Source of the DNA: DASRHD01 sp035485575
GTDB taxonomy: Bacteria > Verrucomicrobiota > Verrucomicrobiia > Opitutales > Opitutaceae
Length of the DNA: 64,000 nucleotides
Direction of reading: 5' to 3'
Assembly: GCA_035485575.1 (NCBI GenBank)
Contig: DATHNW010000018.1
Location: 1 to 64,000, forward strand
The notes below the pieces were generated by a model. The model was not told the origin of the DNA. It made no database searches and was given only the letters and a program-made list of their open reading frames with translations. Below are positions 6,465 through 15,836 of this stretch, one piece after another. Position 1 is the first letter of the stretch. Every line of letters starts with the position of its first letter. Position numbers and translations under genes: made by a program.

Positions 6465-8021
6465 ATGAAAAAGGTTACCCCCCGGTTTGTCCTTTTGCTG
6501 GTTTTTGCCGCGGCGCTATTCCGCTTGAATGCCGTCGAAAGCCGGGCCGACGTCGTGCTCGCGCCGCTGTTTCAGGACCATGCTGTGCTCCAGCGCGGCA
6601 AGCTCGTCCCGGTCTGGGGCCGCGCCGACGCCGGCGAGCATATCACCGTGACCTTTCACGGACAGACCGCCGGCACGACCGCCGGCGACGATGGCCGCTG
6701 GATCGCCTATCTCAGCGCGCTGGATGCTTCCACCGAATCCTCCGATCTCGTCGTCACGGGCAAGAACACCCTCACCTTGCACGACATGCTCGTCGGTGAG
6801 GTCTGGCTCTGCTCCGGCCAGTCGAACATGGAGTTCATCGTCTACAATACCGCCAACGCCACTTTTCGCGTGCTCAACGCCGACGCCGAGATCGCCTCCG
6901 CCAACTTTCCGCTTATCCGCCATTTCAAGGTCAAGCCCACCGAATCCGACACACCGGCCGACGCCGTGGGCGGGTCGTGGACCGTGTGCTCGCCGGAGAC
7001 CGTCAGCCAGTTCACCGCCGCGGGCTATTTTTTCGCCCGCGATATTTTCCAAAAATTGCATGTGCCCGTCGGCCTCATCAACAGCACGTGGGGCGGCACG
7101 CCGATCGAGTCATGGATGAGCCCCTTTGCGCTCAACAGCGATCCGGCCTTCGCCGTCGTGCACCAACGCTGGCAGCAGATGCTGGCCGAATATCCGCAGA
7201 AAAAACCGGCCTACGATACTGCGCACGCCGAATGGGAAAAAGCCCGCGATGCGGCCAAGGCCGCCGGCAAGGAATTCACCGACCGGGCGCCGCGCCCGCC
7301 GCCCGGTCCCGGCCACCAATGGACGCCCAGCGGCCTGTTCAACGGCATGATCAACCCGCTCCTTCCCTTCGCTGTGCGCGGCATCCTCTGGTATCAGGGC
7401 GAGAACAACGCACCGTATCCGACCGAATATCACTCGCGCCTGGCCGCCCTGATCACCGCGTGGCGCGCGCATTTCGGCCAGGGCGACCTGCCGTTTTATT
7501 TCGTGCAGCTGCCCAACTACAAATACAACCATGACGCCGCCGGCACCGACTGGCCCCTCCTCCGCGAAGGCCAGACCCAGACCCTTTCACTGCCGCAGAC
7601 GGCGATGGTAGTGACGATCGACATCGGCGACCCCGACAACATCCATCCGCGCAACAAACAGGAGGTCGGCCGACGCCTCGCGCTCATCGCGGAGAACCGC
7701 CTCTACGGCATCCCCTGCGATGATTCCGGTCCGCTGTTCGCCAGCGCCACGCCCGAGGGCAACGCCCTGCGCGTGCACTTCACGCACGCCGACAACGCCC
7801 TCATCGCGCACGACAAACCCGTCCAGTCGCTCGAAATCGCCGGCGCCGACAAGGTCTTCCATCCCGCCCAGGGCCGCATCGAGGGCGACACGCTGCTCGT
7901 CAGCTCGCCCGACGTGAAGGCTCCCGTCGCCGTCCGCTACGCCTGGTCCAACGACCCGGAGGCCAATCTCTTCAACGGCGCCGGCCTGCCCGCCGCACCT
8001 TTCCGCTCAAACGACTGGTAG
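6465..8021 (+). CDS. Sialate O-acetylesterase family protein, secreted
   Basis: 518 aa. The N-terminal signal peptide is MKKVTPRFVLLLVFAAALF followed by a short polar region. The SGNH/SASA signature VWLCSGQSNMEF places the nucleophile at about Ser120, a second block is NSTWGGTPIESWM, and the DxxH-type block DIGDPDNIHPRNK lies near residues 386-398. Family members remove O-acetyl groups from sialic acids or plant polysaccharides. The gene starts 12 bp after uvrC, so it may be read through from it, although the functions are unrelated. The glycan specificity cannot be told from sequence. Confidence 0.88.
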   Translation: MKKVTPRFVLLLVFAAALFRLNAVESRADVVLAPLFQDHAVLQRGKLVPVWGRADAGEHITVTFHGQTAGTTAGDDGRWIAYLSALDASTESSDLVVTGKNTLTLHDMLVGEVWLCSGQSNMEFIVYNTANATFRVLNADAEIASANFPLIRHFKVKPTESDTPADAVGGSWTVCSPETVSQFTAAGYFFARDIFQKLHVPVGLINSTWGGTPIESWMSPFALNSDPAFAVVHQRWQQMLAEYPQKKPAYDTAHAEWEKARDAAKAAGKEFTDRAPRPPPGPGHQWTPSGLFNGMINPLLPFAVRGILWYQGENNAPYPTEYHSRLAALITAWRAHFGQGDLPFYFVQLPNYKYNHDAAGTDWPLLREGQTQTLSLPQTAMVVTIDIGDPDNIHPRNKQEVGRRLALIAENRLYGIPCDDSGPLFASATPEGNALRVHFTHADNALIAHDKPVQSLEIAGADKVFHPAQGRIEGDTLLVSSPDVKAPVAVRYAWSNDPEANLFNGAGLPAAPFRSNDW

Positions 8022-8140
8022 GTTTTTCAAACACCGGCCCTTGCCAGCGGATCGTCGAGCGGGTCTGCCATATAATTCAAGCCGGCCCTAAGTTTTTCGG
8101 CGTTGGTTCGTCTGTCTTCTCACCAGTCCTTCTTTCCATC

Positions 8141-9844
8141 ATGAAAACCCGCCTCTTCGCCGCGCTTCTTCTCGCGGCGGGCTCTGCCCTCCGGGCCGAG
8201 CCCATGCCCGTGTCCTCGCAGATCACCGCCGCCACGGTTTACGCCGACGGTGCGATTGTCACCCGCACCGCCCACCTCGACCTGCCCGCCGGCCAGACCG
8301 AGCTCATCCTGGAAAAACTGCCCGACGCACTGGTCGACCAGTCGCTGCAGGTTTCCGGCCACGGCACGGCCGGCGTGACGATCCTCGACGTCAACGCCCG
8401 CACCACTTTTGCCGCCGTTGCCTCCGATCCGCGGATCAAGTCGCTCGAGGACGAGCTCGCGGGCGAACAGAAAAAAATCCGCGCACTCAACGACCGGGCC
8501 ATCGCCCTCAAGCAGCAGCGCGCCCTGCTCGACAAGATCGAGAACGCCGTCGCCACGCCGCCAGCCAAGGACGCGACCGCGCCACGCCCAAGCTTCGACG
8601 ACTGGCAGAAGCTCCTCACCTTCACCGACGACAACCGCAATAAATTCGCCACCGAACAGCAGTCGCTCGACACCCAGCGCGAAGACATCGATGCGCAGGT
8701 GGCCGCCCTCACCGCCCAGCTCAACGACCTTCGCGGGCAGACCGGCGGCGGCCGCAGTTATAAAACCGTCACGGTGCGCGTGGCCGCGGCCGCCGCCGGT
8801 TCGCTCGACCTCACCCTCGCCTATGCCGTGCCCGGCGCCTCATGGATACCCGCCTATGACGCCCGCCTGCACAGCGATGAACGCGCCATTGCGCTGACCT
8901 ATTTCGGCCTCGTACGGCAGAATACCGGCGAAGACTGGAAATCCGTCGCACTCACCCTCTCGACCGCCCGGCCCAGCCTTGGCGGCGGAGCCCCGGAGCT
9001 GTCGCCGTGGATCGTGGATGTGTTCCAGCCGCGGATTTTCGAAGCCGAGGCGGCAAAAGATGAATTGATGAGCGCACGAAAACAGGAGGCCCGCGCCCAG
9101 GCCTTCAATCAAGCCGCACCGTTGCCTGCAGTTGGCTCCCTGGGCGGCGCCCCGGAAGACAAATCCGCCGACCTCGCCACGGCCACGGTCGGCAACGCCG
9201 TCACCAGCGCATCGTTCAAGATCCCCGTCGCCGCCACGATCCTCAGCGACAACGCCCCGCAGAAGGTCGGCATCACCACGGCCAGCCTCACCGCCAATCT
9301 CCAATACCAGGCCACGCCCCGCGCGCTCGAGGCGGCGTTCCTCAGCGCCTATGCGAACAATACCACCGAATTTCCGCTGCTCGCCGGCAGCATGAACGCA
9401 TTTCTCGACGACGCGTTCGTCGCCACCAGCTCCCTCAAGACCGTCATGCCCGGCGAGAGGTTCGAACTCGCGCTCGGGGCCGACGAGGGCATCGCCATCA
9501 AGCGCAAGGTCGTGAACCGCTTCACCGAGGACACCGGCTTTGTCACGAAGGGCAAACGCGTGACCTACGAATTTCTTGTCACGATCACCAACCACAAGAA
9601 GACGGCCGAACACCTGGCCTTCAAGGACGTCGTCCCCGTCTCGCGCAACGAGAAGATTGTCGTGAAGCTCCTCACGCCCGGCGAGGACGACCTCGGCACA
9701 CCCGACAAGCCGAAGGAGATCACGCGCGAAGCAGACGGCAAGCTGGTCTGGCGGCTCGACCTCAAGCCCGGCGAAAAACGCGAACTGCCGCTCAAGTTCA
9801 GCGTCGATTACCCGGCCAATGTTCCCGTATCCGGCCTTGATTGA
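8141..9844 (+). CDS. MuiA-family (mucoidy inhibitor A) protein, exported
   Basis: 567 aa with a signal peptide (MKTRLFAALLLAAGSALRA). A DUF4140-type N-terminal domain begins at about residue 28 (ITAATVYADGAIVTRTAHL). A helical coiled-coil segment follows (about 95-205, rich in KSLEDELAGEQKKIRALNDR-like heptads), then a DUF4139-type beta-rich domain (VTVRVAAAAAGSLDLTLAY, ASWIPAYDARL) to the C-terminus (WRLDLKPGEKRELPLKFSVDYP). The biochemical function of the family is not established. A TATAAT at 8071-8076 upstream lacks a matching -35, so the promoter is unresolved. Confidence 0.88.
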   Translation: MKTRLFAALLLAAGSALRAEPMPVSSQITAATVYADGAIVTRTAHLDLPAGQTELILEKLPDALVDQSLQVSGHGTAGVTILDVNARTTFAAVASDPRIKSLEDELAGEQKKIRALNDRAIALKQQRALLDKIENAVATPPAKDATAPRPSFDDWQKLLTFTDDNRNKFATEQQSLDTQREDIDAQVAALTAQLNDLRGQTGGGRSYKTVTVRVAAAAAGSLDLTLAYAVPGASWIPAYDARLHSDERAIALTYFGLVRQNTGEDWKSVALTLSTARPSLGGGAPELSPWIVDVFQPRIFEAEAAKDELMSARKQEARAQAFNQAAPLPAVGSLGGAPEDKSADLATATVGNAVTSASFKIPVAATILSDNAPQKVGITTASLTANLQYQATPRALEAAFLSAYANNTTEFPLLAGSMNAFLDDAFVATSSLKTVMPGERFELALGADEGIAIKRKVVNRFTEDTGFVTKGKRVTYEFLVTITNHKKTAEHLAFKDVVPVSRNEKIVVKLLTPGEDDLGTPDKPKEITREADGKLVWRLDLKPGEKRELPLKFSVDYPANVPVSGLD

Positions 9845-9908
9845 GGCAGGCAGACAAAAATCGCCGGCCACTTGCCAAATGCTTGCGACGCGCTACTGAT
9901 ACGGCGTC

Positions 9909-10436
9909 ATGAAGCTTCATTACCTCGCCAGCGTTTTTCTCGTCATGTCACTCTTCAACCCACCGGCCAAGGCCGATCCGATCAACATCGGCGAAAGCCT
10001 GCCCGCCGTCACCGGCCTTACCGAGACCGGCACGCCGCTCGACCTCTCCACGCTCAACAAAGGCTACACCCTGGTGTACTTTTATCCGCGCGCCTTCACC
10101 TCGGGCTGCACCTCGCAGGGCTGCTCGCTGCGCGACGCCTACGATGTGCTGAAAAAGCGCGGCGTCACGATCATCGGCGTGAGTACCGACACCATCGACA
10201 AGCAAAAGGACTTCAAGGACAAGGAGCACTTCCAATTCACGCTCCTCGCCGACCCGGATAAAAAAGTCATTGGGGCCTTCGGTGTTCCGACCCGCAGTGT
10301 GCTGACCGTCGGCGAGATCGCCAGCCGCCAGACCTTTCTCTTCAAGGACGGAAAGCTCGTGTGGCGGGATCTGCACGCCTCGACGAGCAAACAGGCGGAA
10401 GATGTACTGAAAGTGCTCGACTCGCTCGGCGGCTGA
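9909..10436 (+). CDS. Peroxiredoxin, BCP/AhpC-TSA type, exported
   Basis: 175 aa with an N-terminal signal peptide ending near PPAKA (about residue 22), so it probably acts outside the cytoplasm. The thioredoxin-fold active site YPRAFTSGCTSQGCSLRDAY has the peroxidatic Cys67 and a second Cys72 five residues later, the Bcp-type resolving position. It reduces peroxides using thioredoxin-like donors. VPTRSVLTVGEIASRQTFLF matches the Arg-containing C-terminal part of the family. It follows the MuiA-like gene by 64 bp on the same strand and could share its transcript. Confidence 0.92.
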   Translation: MKLHYLASVFLVMSLFNPPAKADPINIGESLPAVTGLTETGTPLDLSTLNKGYTLVYFYPRAFTSGCTSQGCSLRDAYDVLKKRGVTIIGVSTDTIDKQKDFKDKEHFQFTLLADPDKKVIGAFGVPTRSVLTVGEIASRQTFLFKDGKLVWRDLHASTSKQAEDVLKVLDSLGG

Positions 10437-10448
10437 GGCCGCTGCGCC

Positions 10449-11378
10449 TCACAATTCTTCGTCCCGCGCCGGTGCGAGCATGGGCGCCGCGGGGTCGTGG
10501 CGCACCCGCTCAATCCATTCGCCCAGCTGCGGAAAGCCCTGCAGCAAAGCCGGCGACAGCGGCGCAGCCACGAGATCAATGATGCGCGCGCCACCGTTCG
10601 TGTCCCGGACGACGTTGCGGTCATGCGGGTCGGCCACCAGCCACGGCTGGCCGCGGACAAAGGCCAGTCGCGGATGGTCGCGGTCGGTGCGCAGAAAGCG
10701 CGACGGCCACGGAATCAGCGACGGCGGCAGCAGCACGCTGGTATCGGTGCGCTCCGGCAGGCGTTCGCCAAGCGTTTGCTTGGCCACGATGATGCCTTCA
10801 GGTGTCACCCCCGCCGCCTCGGTCGGCATGCCGCCGATGGCGTTGATCACGTCGAGCTTTTCCAGCAGGTCGCGATAGCTGCCAAGACACGCCTCAGCCT
10901 GCAGCGCGGATTCCTCGGCGGGACGGAAACTGAAGGTAGCGCCGATCCACAGGTCGTTGCGTGGCAGGAAAAATTTGTACACGGAGCCGTCGTCCGCGGC
11001 GAAGGCCCATGCCTCCACCCCACTGCCGATGTGGCGGAGCTGCAGACTGCCTTCCACCAGCGGTTCCTCGACCCCGGCCGGAAATCCGAAGGTTTCCAGC
11101 GGCAGCAACGGCAACAGAGCACGGAAGTCGCGGATGGCCGCGCCCAGCGTGCTCCATGGCGCGCCTGAGCCCTCGAGCAGGCTTACGGCGTCTTCCGGGA
11201 GGAGGACGAGATCGCGGTCCGGATCTGTTCCAAGGCCGCATTCGGCCGCCGCCGCGCGGAGGCGATCGAGCGCCGCCAGTCGTCGCCCGTGATCGTCGCA
11301 AAGTGCGGCGTGGGCTTCGGCTTCGAGGAGGCGCCGGCCTTGGATGAGGGTGGGCTGGCCGGTGAAGCGGTCTTGCAT
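10449..11378 (-). CDS. Protein kinase-like protein (polyvalent-kinase-like), putative
   Basis: 309 aa. It resembles kinase/aminoglycoside phosphotransferase-like folds: a Lys in GSVYKFFLPRN after a Gly-containing strand (IGSGVEAWAFAADDG), then a catalytic-loop-like VADPHDRNVVRDT (His, Asn near residues 250-254) and a metal-site-like ARIIDLVAAPL (Asp near 267). I recall this pattern from kinases found in phage-type polyvalent proteins; the assignment is an inference. I chose the ATG at 11378; a TTG six codons earlier is possible. It converges on the peroxiredoxin gene 12 bp away. No phage genes lie nearby, so its role is unknown. Confidence 0.55.
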   Translation of the reverse strand: MQDRFTGQPTLIQGRRLLEAEAHAALCDDHGRRLAALDRLRAAAAECGLGTDPDRDLVLLPEDAVSLLEGSGAPWSTLGAAIRDFRALLPLLPLETFGFPAGVEEPLVEGSLQLRHIGSGVEAWAFAADDGSVYKFFLPRNDLWIGATFSFRPAEESALQAEACLGSYRDLLEKLDVINAIGGMPTEAAGVTPEGIIVAKQTLGERLPERTDTSVLLPPSLIPWPSRFLRTDRDHPRLAFVRGQPWLVADPHDRNVVRDTNGGARIIDLVAAPLSPALLQGFPQLGEWIERVRHDPAAPMLAPARDEEL

Positions 11379-11469
11379 GGCTTGGCCATGAGACAATGTC
11401 CGCCAGCATCAGGCGCGACGCAAAAGTTTTTTGCGCGCAAACGGCTCACGGCTTGTTCACAGCCCGCGG

Positions 11470-12798
11470 TCAGCCCGCCGCCTGTTGCACGACCGCGGGC
11501 GGCGGCACGCGGCCGACCAGCATCTTGTCCACCCGGTGACGGTCCATGTCCACCACCTCGAAGCGCCAGCCGGCCACATCAAAGCGATCGCCCGCCATCG
11601 GGATGCGTCCGAATTGCGTGACGACAAAGCCGGCCAATGTCTGGAAGTCCGCCTCGTCCTCGCCGGGGAGCGTTTCGAGCGAAAGCAGCGCCTTGAGCTC
11701 GCCGGTCGCGAGCGTGGCGTCAAGCAGCCACGAGCCGTCCTCGCGCTGCCGCACCTCGGGCTGGTTCCGCCGGCCCTGCGCAGGCATGTCCCCGACGATG
11801 GCCTCGAGCACATCGATCAATGTCACCAAACCCTGGATACTGCCGAACTCGTCGGCCACGAGCGCGACGTGCCGGCCGGTCTTCTTGAACTGCTCGAGCA
11901 GCTGCATCGCGTACATCGTCTCGGGCACGACCAGCGGCGGCACCAGCAGGTTCTTGAGGTTGGTCGGCACGCCGATGGCCGAGTGCGCCCAGAGCGCCTT
12001 CACCGCCGCCATGCCCACGACCTGGTCGCGGTTGCCCTGGTAGACGGGAAAATAAGAGTGGCCGCTGGCCACGATCTTGCGCCAGTTGGTCTCCTCGGGG
12101 TCGTCGAGGTTGAGAAAGACGATCTTGGGCCGCGGCGTCATCAGCGCGGTCACCGGCAGCTGGTCGAGCCCGAGCACGCCTTCGACCATCTGCTGCTCGG
12201 CCTTGTTGAAGGTGCCCGCCAGCAGGCCCTGCTCGATGAGGATGCTCAGCTCCTCGTCAGTGATGGGCGACTCCTTGCGCTGGCCGACGCCCAGGAATTT
12301 CAATATGGCGTCGGTCAGCGCGGTCAGCAGCCACACCGCCGGACGCGCCATCCAGGCGAGCGTCTGCATCGGACCGGCCATCAGCATCGCAATGCGTTCC
12401 GGGCTGCTCAGCGCGATACGCTTGGGCACAAGCTCGCCCGCCAGCAGCGTGACAAACGTGATGCTACCCGCCACCAGCACAAAGGCCACGAGATGGCTGT
12501 AGGGCCCGAGCGCCGGCACCAGCTCAAGCCGGGCGGCAAACCGGTCCGAAAGCGTCGCCCCGCCCACCGCACCGGCAACAATGCTGCACAAGGTCATGCC
12601 CACCTGGACAACCGAAAGAAAGCGCGTGGGAGATTCTGCCAGGGCCAGCGCGGCACGGGCGCGGGCATGGCCGTCGTCGGCCAGCTTTTTAAGCCGTGCC
12701 TTGCGCGAGGAGATCACGGCAATTTCCGCCATGGCGAACAAACCGTTCGCTAATAGCAAAAGGCCGATGACCAGCAGCTCTGTACCTACCGAATTCAT
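11470..12798 (-). CDS. CorC/HlyC (CNNM-type) hemolysin-family membrane protein
   Basis: 442 aa. An N-terminal DUF21/CNNM transmembrane domain (about residues 1-190) includes GLFAMAEIAVISSRKARLKKLA and the conserved ELVPKRIAL. A CBS pair follows (about 205-335, VTALMTPRPKIVFLNL, YFPVYQGNRDQVVGMA, HVALVADEFGSIQGLVTLID), then a C-terminal CorC/HlyC domain (about 345-430, FQTLAGFVVTQFGRIP). The family mediates divalent cation (Mg2+/Co2+) efflux or homeostasis at the inner membrane; hemolysin is a historical label. The ATG at 12798 starts directly at TM1. It is divergent from the LacI gene, with a 17-bp palindrome between them. Confidence 0.9.
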   Translation of the reverse strand: MNSVGTELLVIGLLLLANGLFAMAEIAVISSRKARLKKLADDGHARARAALALAESPTRFLSVVQVGMTLCSIVAGAVGGATLSDRFAARLELVPALGPYSHLVAFVLVAGSITFVTLLAGELVPKRIALSSPERIAMLMAGPMQTLAWMARPAVWLLTALTDAILKFLGVGQRKESPITDEELSILIEQGLLAGTFNKAEQQMVEGVLGLDQLPVTALMTPRPKIVFLNLDDPEETNWRKIVASGHSYFPVYQGNRDQVVGMAAVKALWAHSAIGVPTNLKNLLVPPLVVPETMYAMQLLEQFKKTGRHVALVADEFGSIQGLVTLIDVLEAIVGDMPAQGRRNQPEVRQREDGSWLLDATLATGELKALLSLETLPGEDEADFQTLAGFVVTQFGRIPMAGDRFDVAGWRFEVVDMDRHRVDKMLVGRVPPPAVVQQAAG

Positions 12799-12825
12799 GG
12801 AAAAAGCCGGCTATCCTACATGGTC

Positions 12826-12877
12826 TGACCCGGGAAGCAATCCCGTTGCCCATGGCCGACCGGGTCAAACTGACCCG
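12826..12877. promoter_or_regulatory. Palindromic operator candidate between corC-like and lacI-like genes
   Basis: A perfect 17-bp palindrome, CGGGTCA-AAC-TGACCCG (12861-12877), has a third half-site TGACCCG at 12826-12832. It lies 73 bp before the LacI-family start and 63 bp before the divergent CorC-like start. Size and symmetry fit a dimeric repressor site; the bound protein is unknown, the neighbouring LacI-type regulator being the obvious candidate. Confidence 0.45.
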
Positions 12878-12949
12878 ATCTGGGGCGGTTTTCAATTGCC
12901 AAACCGGGGGTGCGGGTTGTTGTTAAATCGTTAAGTTCCCCTCCCCCGT

Positions 12950-13993
12950 ATGCCTACTCATGTGACCATGGCGGATATTGCCCGTCGTGCCAGCGTCAGC
13001 GTCGCCACCGTGTCGATGAGCTTGCGCAACAAGCCCAACATTCCCCCGGTGACACGCGAGCGCATCACCGCCCTCGCCCGCCGGATGGGTTACCAGCCGA
13101 ATCCCTTCGTTTCCGCACTCATGCGCAGCCGGCGGCGGAGCCAGCCCCCGTCCAGCCGGCCCGTGCTTGCCTTCGTGTGCACCTCCAACCGGGCCGACGG
13201 CTGGCGCAATTCACCCCTCGCCACGTTCCGTCTAGCGCGTGACAGCGCGCGCGAACGCACCGCCCAGCATGGCTATCAATGCCAGGAGTTCTGGCTCTAT
13301 CAGGACAACATGTCGGCCGATCGTTTCAGCCGCATGCTGCACACCCGCGGCATCCAGGGCATCCTGCTCGGGCCAAATCTGGACGGCACCCCGCTGCCGG
13401 CCCTGGAATGGACTTTTTTTTCCGCCGTGCGCATCGGCATGCCGTCGTCCGCGCCCGCCATCCCGACCATCTGCAACGATAATTTCCTGGCCAGCGTGAC
13501 GCTGATTGAGGAGTGCCATCGCCGCGGTTACCGCCGGCCGGGGCTGGTCCTGCAGCATGCACAGAATCTCCGCCTGCAACGCCGCTGGGAGGGCGGCTTC
13601 TACACCGGCCGGCTGAATTTCCCCGATTTCGTCCAGATCAATCCGCTGCTGCTCGACGAGTGGCCGACACTGGACGTTCTTCGCCAGTGGCTCAAAACGG
13701 AAAAGCCCGACGTGATCATCACGCCCGCACCCGACGAGTTGCTCCCGCACCTGCGCACGCTCGGCCTGCGTGTGCCGGAGGATATCGGGCTCGCCCATCT
13801 CGCCTGTCCCGAACGCGGCAACCGCTTCAGCGGGATTTATCAAAACGGCCGGCTGCTCGGCACGACCGCGGTCGATGTGCTGGTCGGCATGGTCGAACAG
13901 CACAAGAAAGGCCTGCCGCCCCAGGCCGTGACCAGCATGGTCGAGGGTGCATGGAATCCCGGCAGCACGCTCCGGCCCCTGCCGCGCGTTTAG
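12950..13993 (+). CDS. LacI-family transcriptional regulator
   Basis: 347 aa. The N-terminal LacI helix-turn-helix reads TMADIARRASVSVATVSMSL (about residues 6-25), followed by RNKPNIPPVTRERITALARR and the GYQPN hinge lead. The rest is a periplasmic-binding-protein-like effector domain with weak similarity to the classic sugar repressors; the hinge is replaced by a basic PFVSALMRSRRRSQ stretch. It probably represses a sugar or glycoside operon, but no obvious target is adjacent: upstream is a divergent cation exporter, and downstream are convergent PIG-L and nucleotidyltransferase genes. The palindrome at 12861-12877 may be its operator. Confidence 0.9.
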   Translation: MPTHVTMADIARRASVSVATVSMSLRNKPNIPPVTRERITALARRMGYQPNPFVSALMRSRRRSQPPSSRPVLAFVCTSNRADGWRNSPLATFRLARDSARERTAQHGYQCQEFWLYQDNMSADRFSRMLHTRGIQGILLGPNLDGTPLPALEWTFFSAVRIGMPSSAPAIPTICNDNFLASVTLIEECHRRGYRRPGLVLQHAQNLRLQRRWEGGFYTGRLNFPDFVQINPLLLDEWPTLDVLRQWLKTEKPDVIITPAPDELLPHLRTLGLRVPEDIGLAHLACPERGNRFSGIYQNGRLLGTTAVDVLVGMVEQHKKGLPPQAVTSMVEGAWNPGSTLRPLPRV

Positions 13994-14017
13994 AAAAGCA
14001 ATCCGCCCTGATGGCGG

Positions 14018-14869
14018 TCAGGCAAAGCGCGCCAGCCGTGCCGCCACGTCGGCCCGCAAACGCTCGATGTACGCCAGCGTGAATGCAGCGATATCGAGCG
14101 TCTCGTCCCGCACGAGCGGCGTCAGGTCCATCGCCCAGGTGATGGCGGTGAGCTTGTCCGCCGCATGCGAGGTATGGAAGGTGGCGTTCGCCGCGCGCCG
14201 GCCGAGCGTGGCCAGGTCGTAGCGCTTGCCCCCCGCGATCTGGCTGGCGAATGTCTCGAGCAGCTCCGCGGCAAGCCCGGGCTCGCGGCCGGCATCGAGC
14301 GCAACCTTGTCGGCATCAACCAGCCAGTCGAGATCACGCCAGACTTCGCAGCCGAGCACGCGAAGCGGACGCCGCTCGCGCGGCAGTGCACGCAGCGCCT
14401 CAAGGCAGCGCAGTAACACCGCCACGTGCGTGTCGTGCTTGTCGGCCGGGTTGTGCAGATAGACCACCTGCGGCGTGCAGCCGGAAAAAATCTTTTCCAG
14501 ATCCGCCCGCACGTCCGTCGCCGACGCGGCGGCCTTCACCGCTGCGCTCGGGTGCGAAAGCTGCACCTGGATCGCGTAGCGCCCGAGCGCGGCCGCCCGG
14601 CGCTGTTCTTCACGACGCTCCGCGCGCATCTGCTCATCGGAAAATTTTTCATAGGCGCCCACCCGGGGGCTGCCGGCGCCATCGGTCACAACCACGCCGC
14701 CGAAGGCCCGGTCTGCACGGCCGAGGCATTCGGCGATGCCGGCGTGGGCCATGATCTCGATGTCATCCTGGTGCGCGGCCACGCAGAGATGCGTCATGCG
14801 CGCGAGCGCCGCAGCCGGAGCGGAGCCACCGGACGTGAAGAGGTCGGCGTCGGGACGGGAGAAGTTCAT
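14018..14869 (-). CDS. PIG-L family deacetylase
   Basis: 283 aa. It has the PIG-L/LmbE metal-site pattern CVAAHQDDIEIMAHAG (the common AHPDD is AHQDD) and the later HNPADKHDTHVAVLLRCLEAL block with the HxxH pair. Family members are zinc hydrolases that remove N-acetyl groups from sugars or sugar conjugates. It begins 4 bp after the end of the nucleotidyltransferase gene, so the two form an operon. That pairing suggests modification of an N-acetylated sugar or sugar nucleotide, but the substrate cannot be told. The ATG at 14869 is chosen because earlier starts fall inside the upstream gene. Confidence 0.88.
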   Translation of the reverse strand: MNFSRPDADLFTSGGSAPAAALARMTHLCVAAHQDDIEIMAHAGIAECLGRADRAFGGVVVTDGAGSPRVGAYEKFSDEQMRAERREEQRRAAALGRYAIQVQLSHPSAAVKAAASATDVRADLEKIFSGCTPQVVYLHNPADKHDTHVAVLLRCLEALRALPRERRPLRVLGCEVWRDLDWLVDADKVALDAGREPGLAAELLETFASQIAGGKRYDLATLGRRAANATFHTSHAADKLTAITWAMDLTPLVRDETLDIAAFTLAYIERLRADVAARLARFA

Positions 14870-14873
14870 GCGT

Positions 14874-15773
14874 TCAAAACAACCTTTCCGGATACTCGCC
14901 GCTGCGGACGAGTTCAGCGAGCGCGCTCTGCACACGCGGCCTGTCCTCGCGATAGGTCACGCCAAACCAGGTCGATTTTGTCGACAGCACGCGCACCGCC
15001 GCGCCGGCCTGGCCGAGCATCGCCGATACCGCGGCAGGCAGATAAAATTCTGCTTTCGCCTCGCCGCCATGCTGGCGGAAAAATTCCGCCATCTGCGCGT
15101 CCAGCAGGGGGAAAACCGCCGGGGTGAAGCCCCAGCAGTTCATCGAGACCGTTTCATTGCCGGAATATTTCCGGCCCGGGCCGACGTCGGCCGAAGCGAT
15201 GCCGGTTTGTTCGGTGATGCTTTTCAGTCGTTCATCCGGCCCGACCGCGCACACCCCACGCGAGACCGCGCCGTGCTCCGAGAGCGTGGCGGCCAGGCGA
15301 TAGCCGACGAGGGCAAACTCCATCGCTGATTTTTGGGCCAGCGTGGCTGAAGCCGGCGGCTTCCGCAGAAATTCCCCGAGTTTTTGCAGCGCCTCCGCCC
15401 CGTAGAAATCGTCGGCGTTGATGACCGCGAAATTTTCCCGCACCGCTTCCCGCGCGCACCACACAGCATGGCCCGTGCCCCAGGGTTTCTCGCGACCGGC
15501 CGGCGGCGCAAAGCCCGACGGCAACGCGTCCACCGATTGAAAAGCATAATCGACCGCCACATGGCCGGCGTAGCGCACGCCGATTTTTTCCCGAAACTCC
15601 GCTTCGAAATCGCGGCGGATGACAAAGACAACGCGCCCGAAACCCGCGCGCGCGGCATCGAACACCGCGTAATCGAGCAGCAGTTCGCCCGCCGGCCCGA
15701 CCGGGTCGAGCTGCTTGAGCCCGCCGTAGCGCGAGCCCATCCCGGCGGCGAGGACCAGAAGCGACATCGACAT
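14874..15773 (-). CDS. Sugar nucleotidyltransferase family protein
   Basis: 299 aa. The N-terminal Rossmann-type signature LLVLAAGMGSRYGGLKQLDP carries G-x-G-x-R and the Lys typical of NTP_transferase enzymes. A metal-site VINADDFYGAEAL lies near residue 120, and NTWFGVTYREDR-type elements near the C-terminus (STKSTWFGVTYREDRP). It probably activates a sugar phosphate with an NTP. The start at 15773 (MSMSLLVLAAG) places the motif at the very N-terminus, as is usual; the open frame continues upstream without family similarity. It is co-transcribed with the PIG-L gene. Confidence 0.85.
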   Translation of the reverse strand: MSMSLLVLAAGMGSRYGGLKQLDPVGPAGELLLDYAVFDAARAGFGRVVFVIRRDFEAEFREKIGVRYAGHVAVDYAFQSVDALPSGFAPPAGREKPWGTGHAVWCAREAVRENFAVINADDFYGAEALQKLGEFLRKPPASATLAQKSAMEFALVGYRLAATLSEHGAVSRGVCAVGPDERLKSITEQTGIASADVGPGRKYSGNETVSMNCWGFTPAVFPLLDAQMAEFFRQHGGEAKAEFYLPAAVSAMLGQAGAAVRVLSTKSTWFGVTYREDRPRVQSALAELVRSGEYPERLF

Positions 15774-15836
15774 GCGGGCAAATCTAAGGCCGCAGCCATG
15801 GCCTTCCGCAAGCCACATCAACCGTAGAGCCGGCCT

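Noticed and set aside
8071..8076. TATAAT upstream of the MuiA-like gene as a promoter
   Set aside because: The nearest TTGCCA is 24 nt away, and no extended -10 or other -35 fits, so I did not list it as a feature.
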